10,321 nucleotides of DNA, from positions 1 through 10,321 of the forward strand of contig CALDIE010000100.1 of NCBI GenBank assembly GCA_937901625.1. The letters run 5' to 3'. Shown here in pieces: positions 6,176 through 10,321 of this stretch. Below the pieces are notes generated by a model. That model saw nothing but the letters and a program-made list of their open reading frames with translations. It was not told the DNA's origin and did no database searches. The translations under genes were made by a program, and so were the position numbers. Source of the stretch: an uncultured Lachnospiraceae bacterium. Its GTDB lineage: Bacteria > Bacillota > Clostridia > Lachnospirales > Lachnospiraceae. Position 1 is the first letter of the stretch. Each line of letters begins with the position of its first letter.

Positions 6176-9100
6176 ATGGGGAGCGTAGAATATACAAAAG
6201 AACAGCAGAGAGTGATCGACGAAAGGGATGCGAATATCCTGGTCTCCGCAGCTGCCGGAAGCGGTAAGACAGCGGTTTTGACCGAAAGGATACTCTCTTT
6301 GCTCTTAGATAAAGATAAGGGAACGGATATCGACCGGATGCTGATCGTTACATTTACCAAGGCTGCAGCGGCGGAGATGAGGGAGAGGATCGGAAACCGT
6401 ATAGCGGCATATCTGACGGAACATCCTAAAGACCGGAAGATGGAAAGGCAGATGACCCTACTTCATAATGCGCAGATCACGACCATCGACAGCTTCTGTC
6501 TGTTTGTGATCAGGAATAATTTTACGGATATCGGTCTGGATCCATCGTTTCGGATCGCGGATGAGGGTGAAAAGAAGCTTTTGATGCAGGAGGTTTTGAA
6601 CGAAGTCCTGACGGAGGCTTTTGAAGAGAGAAGCGAAGATTTTCTGTATTTCGTGGAATCCTACAGCGATAACGGCTGGGAGGATAAGATGGAGGAGATG
6701 ATCTTAGATCTCTTTACGTATTCGGAAAGCCATCCGGATCCTCATGCATGGCTGACGGCTCAGTGTGAAGCGGATTGGAGTGATGAGACAGCCTCCTTTG
6801 ATCTGATCAGCAAAAGCGACTGGTATCGGCATATGGACCAAAGAGTAAAAGAGAGTCTTATACTGATAAAGAGACTTTCCGAAAAAGGTCTGGAGATCTG
6901 TGATCGTCCGGAAGGACCGGTTTCTTATCGTGACGCGATCGCTGCATACAGTGATTTCGCCACAAGACTCTTATCTCAAAAAGGACATGATGAGCGTCGG
7001 AAATCCATACGAAACGCTGCTTTTCCGGCTTTTAAGGCGGGAAAGAAATCCCAGCCTGTCAATGAGGCGTATAAGCTCTCGGTTAAAAAGATCAGAGACC
7101 GTGTCAGTGCGCTTAAGGATGATATTAAGGAGTACTATGCCCAGTCGGAAGAAGAGATCGTAGCCAATCACCACAGGGCTTTGCGGCTTGTTCGTGAACT
7201 TGTCCGTCTGACTCTTTGCTTTTCGGAACGTTTTTCTCAAAGCAAGAGGGATAAGAACTTACTTGATTTTTCCGATATGGAGCATATGGCGTTACAGATC
7301 CTTATAAAGGAAGAGGACGGAAAGACGGTACCGACCAAGGCGGCCATGGAGTACCGCAAGTACTTTGACTACGTTTTTGTGGATGAGTATCAGGACAGTA
7401 ATTATGTGCAGGAGTATATCCTTAAGTGCGTTGCGGGGGAGGATAAGTATTTTATGGTCGGGGATGTAAAGCAGAGCATCTATCGTTTCCGACTGGCCAG
7501 ACCGGATATCTTTCTTAGAAAATACGAGCGTTTCGCTGATACGGGAAGAGATATTAAGATCGACCTTAACAAAAACTTCCGAAGCCGCGTGGAGGTGCTT
7601 GATTTTGCCAATACTGTTTTTGAAGAGCTGATGCGAAAAGGCACGGCAGGACTGACGTATGATGATAAGGCAAGGCTCTATTACGGCGGTCTTTACGGCG
7701 AAAACGATCCCAAAGGGGAAGGTGAAGGGACGGCGGAAACTATCTACGAATCAGAGATTCTTACATTGAACTATGACAAGGATGAGGCGCCTTACGGACT
7801 GGACCGGAAGGATATGGAGATCTATCTGGTGGCGGAGCGTATCCGTTGGCTGATCAGCTCCGGACTCCCGATCCGGACGAAGACCGGCACCCGTCCCATC
7901 GAATACAGGGATATCGTGCTGTTATTCAGAACTGCCAAAAGTTATGAAAAGAAGTTAAAACAGATCATGACAGCCAGGGGTATCCCGATCTACATCGGAG
8001 AGAGTACGGGATATTTTCAAACATCGGAGATCCGTATGATCATCAATGAATTGGAGGTGATCAACAATCCGGACCAGGATATTCCGCTTTACGGGGTACT
8101 TACGGAGTTTCCCGGATGGTTTACGGATGAAGAGCTTGCCATGATCAGAAGCGACAGAACACGATCGCTGTACGAGGAACTGTTAGCGTACAGGGAGAAG
8201 AACAGGGATGATAAGTCTTTTAAGATCGAACAGTTTCTGGGGTGGCTGGCATCCTACAGGGAAACTGTTCCTTATGTTGGGATCCGGGAGATCATAGAAT
8301 CCCTGTTTAAAGAAGGGAACTTTATTGACAGGATGACCGCAATGCCGGGTGGAGAGCAGCGAAGGGCGAACCTTTTACTGCTTCTTGAAAAGGCATCGGA
8401 TTTTGAAAAGACAAGTTATCAGGGATTGTTTCACTTTGTGCGATACGTACACCAGTTAAAGGCTCAGCAGATAGAGAGTGGAGGAGCCGGGATACTCTCG
8501 GAAAATGCCAATGTTGTACGAGTGATGACGATCCATAAGAGTAAGGGACTGGAATTTCCGGTCTGCTTTGTGTGCGGGTTAAATACACAGTTCAATCTGG
8601 CTGATACATCCGGAGCTATGTTACTGGATATGGATTGGGGGATCGCGGTGGAAGCGATCGATCCAAAGGAAAGGATCAGCCAGAAAGAGATCAAGAAGCA
8701 GATTCTCTCGGATCGCATCAAAGAGGAATCGATTGCCGAAGAGCTGCGCGTGTTATATGTGGCACTTACCAGAGCAAAGGAAAAATTGATCCTTACGGAT
8801 GTGCGCCCCCTTACCAGGAAGGAGATGGAGGAAGAGGGGCTGGAGGATCTAAGCGCCGGGTCACTGGAAGATGTTGAGATCCGTGCCATGAAGGACGCGA
8901 TGACCATGATCAAGGCCGCTCTGAAAGAGAGGGGGCGCCTGATACGCCATCAGAGAAACTATTCGGTGGAGTACATAGAGAAAGTGCTGGCGCAGACATC
9001 GCTGGAAGCCGAGACCGGGCGGGAGTGGCTGGAAAGCGGGCTGTATCCCGTATCGGAGGAAATCAGGCAGCAGCTTATAAAGAACCGGGAGGGAGAATAC

Positions 9101-9781
9101 GGCTTTGACGAGTGGAAGGGGCTTTTTACCAAGACCACCGTTTCGGAGTTAAAAAGAGCAGCCTATGAGGACGAAGAGGCTGTGGAGATGTATAAAGACG
9201 AGGAGGAAGAATATGTTCCGTCCTTTATGAAGGAGGAAGCAGCACAGAAAGAAAAGAGCGCAAGCAGTCGGGGGACGGCGTATCACAAAGTCTTTGAACG
9301 GCTTCCCTTTGATAAACTGCCGGTCGAAAATCCGGAAGAGTTTCTTCGCGCCTTCCTTAAAACGGAGATACATTACGGGAGATTGTCTTCTGAAGAGGCT
9401 TCGATGATCAGTTTGAAGGTTTGTTTACGATTCCTTGCGTCCGATGTGGCAAAACGTATCTCAAAGGCGGCAAAAGAAGGGAAATTACACAGGGAAACCT
9501 CGTTCTTTATGGGAGTGGACGCGAAAAGATTAAATCCGGATTTCCCGGATACAGAGCAGATCATCGTTCAGGGTGTGATCGACGCCTATTGGGAAGAAGA
9601 CGGAGAGCTTGTTTTACTTGATTACAAGACAGACCGGGTGGAGTCGGAAGAGGAACTTAAAGAAAAATACCATACCCAGCTCGAGCTCTATGCGGAGGCT
9701 CTTACGCAGATCACATACAGTACGGTAAAAGAGAAAATTATATACTCCCTGGCATTGAACCGGCCTATCCACACAGACTAA
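6176..9781 (+). CDS. addA: ATP-dependent helicase/nuclease subunit A (AddA)
   Basis: AddA is the motor of AddAB: an SF1A (UvrD/RecB-like) 3'-5' helicase fused to a RecB-family nuclease. The product is 1201 residues, slightly shorter than the ~1230 of B. subtilis. Motifs in order: Q motif YTKEQQRVID (6-15); Walker A AAAGSGKT (25-32, K31); motif Ia TFTKAAAAEM (59-68); TTIDSFC; Walker B VDEYQDSN (D403, E404); motif III GDVKQSIYRFR; motif IV NKNFRSR; motif V MTIHKSKGLEFP (H787); and motif VI LYVALTRAKEKL (R866). The nuclease has H1037 (GTAYHKVFERL), D1136 (VQGVIDAYW), and D1149-Y1150-K1151 (LLDYKTDRV) followed by QLELYAEAL. All catalytic residues needed for helicase and nuclease activity are present. 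The start follows addB by 2 nt. No terminator is visible before the next promoter, so some transcripts may continue into the GAF gene. sbcC/sbcD, often nearby in relatives, are not seen. Confidence 0.97.
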   Translation: MGSVEYTKEQQRVIDERDANILVSAAAGSGKTAVLTERILSLLLDKDKGTDIDRMLIVTFTKAAAAEMRERIGNRIAAYLTEHPKDRKMERQMTLLHNAQITTIDSFCLFVIRNNFTDIGLDPSFRIADEGEKKLLMQEVLNEVLTEAFEERSEDFLYFVESYSDNGWEDKMEEMILDLFTYSESHPDPHAWLTAQCEADWSDETASFDLISKSDWYRHMDQRVKESLILIKRLSEKGLEICDRPEGPVSYRDAIAAYSDFATRLLSQKGHDERRKSIRNAAFPAFKAGKKSQPVNEAYKLSVKKIRDRVSALKDDIKEYYAQSEEEIVANHHRALRLVRELVRLTLCFSERFSQSKRDKNLLDFSDMEHMALQILIKEEDGKTVPTKAAMEYRKYFDYVFVDEYQDSNYVQEYILKCVAGEDKYFMVGDVKQSIYRFRLARPDIFLRKYERFADTGRDIKIDLNKNFRSRVEVLDFANTVFEELMRKGTAGLTYDDKARLYYGGLYGENDPKGEGEGTAETIYESEILTLNYDKDEAPYGLDRKDMEIYLVAERIRWLISSGLPIRTKTGTRPIEYRDIVLLFRTAKSYEKKLKQIMTARGIPIYIGESTGYFQTSEIRMIINELEVINNPDQDIPLYGVLTEFPGWFTDEELAMIRSDRTRSLYEELLAYREKNRDDKSFKIEQFLGWLASYRETVPYVGIREIIESLFKEGNFIDRMTAMPGGEQRRANLLLLLEKASDFEKTSYQGLFHFVRYVHQLKAQQIESGGAGILSENANVVRVMTIHKSKGLEFPVCFVCGLNTQFNLADTSGAMLLDMDWGIAVEAIDPKERISQKEIKKQILSDRIKEESIAEELRVLYVALTRAKEKLILTDVRPLTRKEMEEEGLEDLSAGSLEDVEIRAMKDAMTMIKAALKERGRLIRHQRNYSVEYIEKVLAQTSLEAETGREWLESGLYPVSEEIRQQLIKNREGEYGFDEWKGLFTKTTVSELKRAAYEDEEAVEMYKDEEEEYVPSFMKEEAAQKEKSASSRGTAYHKVFERLPFDKLPVENPEEFLRAFLKTEIHYGRLSSEEASMISLKVCLRFLASDVAKRISKAAKEGKLHRETSFFMGVDAKRLNPDFPDTEQIIVQGVIDAYWEEDGELVLLDYKTDRVESEEELKEKYHTQLELYAEALTQITYSTVKEKIIYSLALNRPIHTD

Positions 9782-9808
9782 AAAAATCTAGTATGAAGTA
9801 ATGAATTC

Positions 9809-9817
9809 TGCTATAAT
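9809..9817 (+). promoter_or_regulatory. Extended -10 promoter before the GAF-domain gene
   Basis: TGCTATAAT gives a perfect -10 hexamer (9812-9817) with an extended TGn element. No convincing -35 lies 16-18 nt upstream (the candidate TAGTAT at 9789 is poor), which extended -10 promoters can tolerate. The predicted start near 9823-9825 leaves a leader of only ~17-19 nt, holding GGGAGG at 9829-9834. Confidence 0.65.
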
Positions 9818-9841
9818 GAAATGGGTTTGGGAGGTTACGTT

Positions 9842-10321
9842 ATGCAAATCACCAAGGACATCATTAAGGTGCTTGAGGCGGGGCATGCCATCGCTAATGA
9901 GAAGTACTATCTGAGATTATTTGATGAGATTCTTGCTACCTGTATGGATTTTACCAATGCAGAGGGTGGTATTCTTTATATTGCCACTAAAAAACAGCTT
10001 CTTCGTCTGAAGGAGGTTAATCAAAAGGTTGATCTTGACGCGTCTGAGACTTCCTATCCTGACGAGGATGGAGAAAGAATCCACGCCGAAAAGCAGGACA
10101 GGGATCGTTTTTACTATGTCTACAGTAATCCTGAGATCATCTGTATCGATAACATCTATGAGGATGATCGTTTTGATATTGAGGATATTAAAGAGTTTGA
10201 TGAAAGACACGGCTATAAGACATCTTCCGTGATGCTGGCGCCTATTGTCGACAGTAATGATAAGGTGCTTGGCGTCATGCAGCTGACCAACTGCCGCACC
10301 GATGACCTTAAGGAAGTGGTC
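9842..10321 (+). CDS. GAF-domain sensory/signalling protein, N-terminal 160 residues (truncated by window end)
   Basis: The frame is open from ATG 9842 to the last base. GGGAGG at 9829-9834, 7 nt upstream, supports the start. The visible 160 residues form one GAF domain, a small-ligand or protein-interaction module common at the N-terminus of signalling enzymes. The opening helix LRLFDEILATCMDFTNAEGGILYI (~24-47) matches the 'ADAGTLYL' strand. A charged, Asp/Glu-rich insert follows (~56-90). PEIICIDNIYEDDRFD and YKTSSVMLAPIVDSNDKVLGVMQLTN then fit the later GAF strands, where relatives read 'SMLAVPL...GEVIGVLQLVN'. The protein starts straight into GAF with no signal peptide or membrane helix, so it is probably cytoplasmic. 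The output domain lies beyond the window; HD-GYP, GGDEF, cyclase or phosphatase domains are all common after such a GAF, so I give no specific function. Codon use (many CTT, ATT and GAT) looks more AT-leaning than addBA. Confidence 0.8.
   Translation, partial: MQITKDIIKVLEAGHAIANEKYYLRLFDEILATCMDFTNAEGGILYIATKKQLLRLKEVNQKVDLDASETSYPDEDGERIHAEKQDRDRFYYVYSNPEIICIDNIYEDDRFDIEDIKEFDERHGYKTSSVMLAPIVDSNDKVLGVMQLTNCRTDDLKEVV

Noticed and set aside
8464..8913. 149-residue open frame on the - strand
   Set aside because: It lies opposite the AddA motif V to VI region and is Ser-rich low-complexity translation of the antisense strand. It is a shadow of addA.
9782..9841. Terminator between addA and the GAF gene
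   Set aside because: The 60-bp gap contains a promoter and ribosome site but no stem-loop followed by a T-run.
1..10321. Mobile element, CRISPR array, toxin-antitoxin or defence island
   Set aside because: No transposase, integrase, inverted terminal repeats, spaced direct repeats or defence-type genes are visible. The genes are housekeeping or single regulators.

Overview
The window looks like a chromosomal housekeeping segment from a Firmicute of the class Clostridia, probably Lachnospiraceae. The evidence is the moderate GC content, strong Shine-Dalgarno sites, sigma-A type promoters, an AddAB-type recombination nuclease instead of RecBCD, and a GatB with the 'PDNPQNYQISQ' variant that I associate with Lachnospiraceae. 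The family placement is inference, because no search was possible. All six recognised genes lie on the + strand. I saw no mobile element, CRISPR array, tRNA or rRNA.

Layout: (1) Positions 60-314 hold the 3' end of gatA, and 332-1762 a complete gatB. These encode two subunits of the tRNA-dependent amidotransferase that makes Gln-tRNA(Gln) and/or Asn-tRNA(Asn). The first ~57 bases do not continue GatA in any frame and may be a chimeric contig end or a real break. (2) A consensus-like promoter (1773-1801) drives a one-gene unit, 1860-2537. It encodes a 225-residue protein with a degenerate ECF-sigma-like architecture, and the unit closes with a textbook intrinsic terminator (2563-2604). (3) A short leader with a 9-bp tandem repeat carrying Shine-Dalgarno-like cores precedes addB (2709-6173). 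addA (6176-9781) follows only 2 nt later. Together they encode the complete AddAB helicase-nuclease for double-strand-break repair, with every key motif intact. (4) An extended -10 promoter (9809-9817) precedes a GAF-domain protein (9842 to the window end), which is cut by the edge before any output domain appears.

The genes fall into independent transcription units: translation fidelity (gatAB), a possible regulator, DNA repair (addBA), and a signalling protein. I see no evidence for an undescribed multi-gene system. The least ordinary element is the orphan sigma-like protein. The 5' junction and the addB leader repeat are the other two points worth checking.
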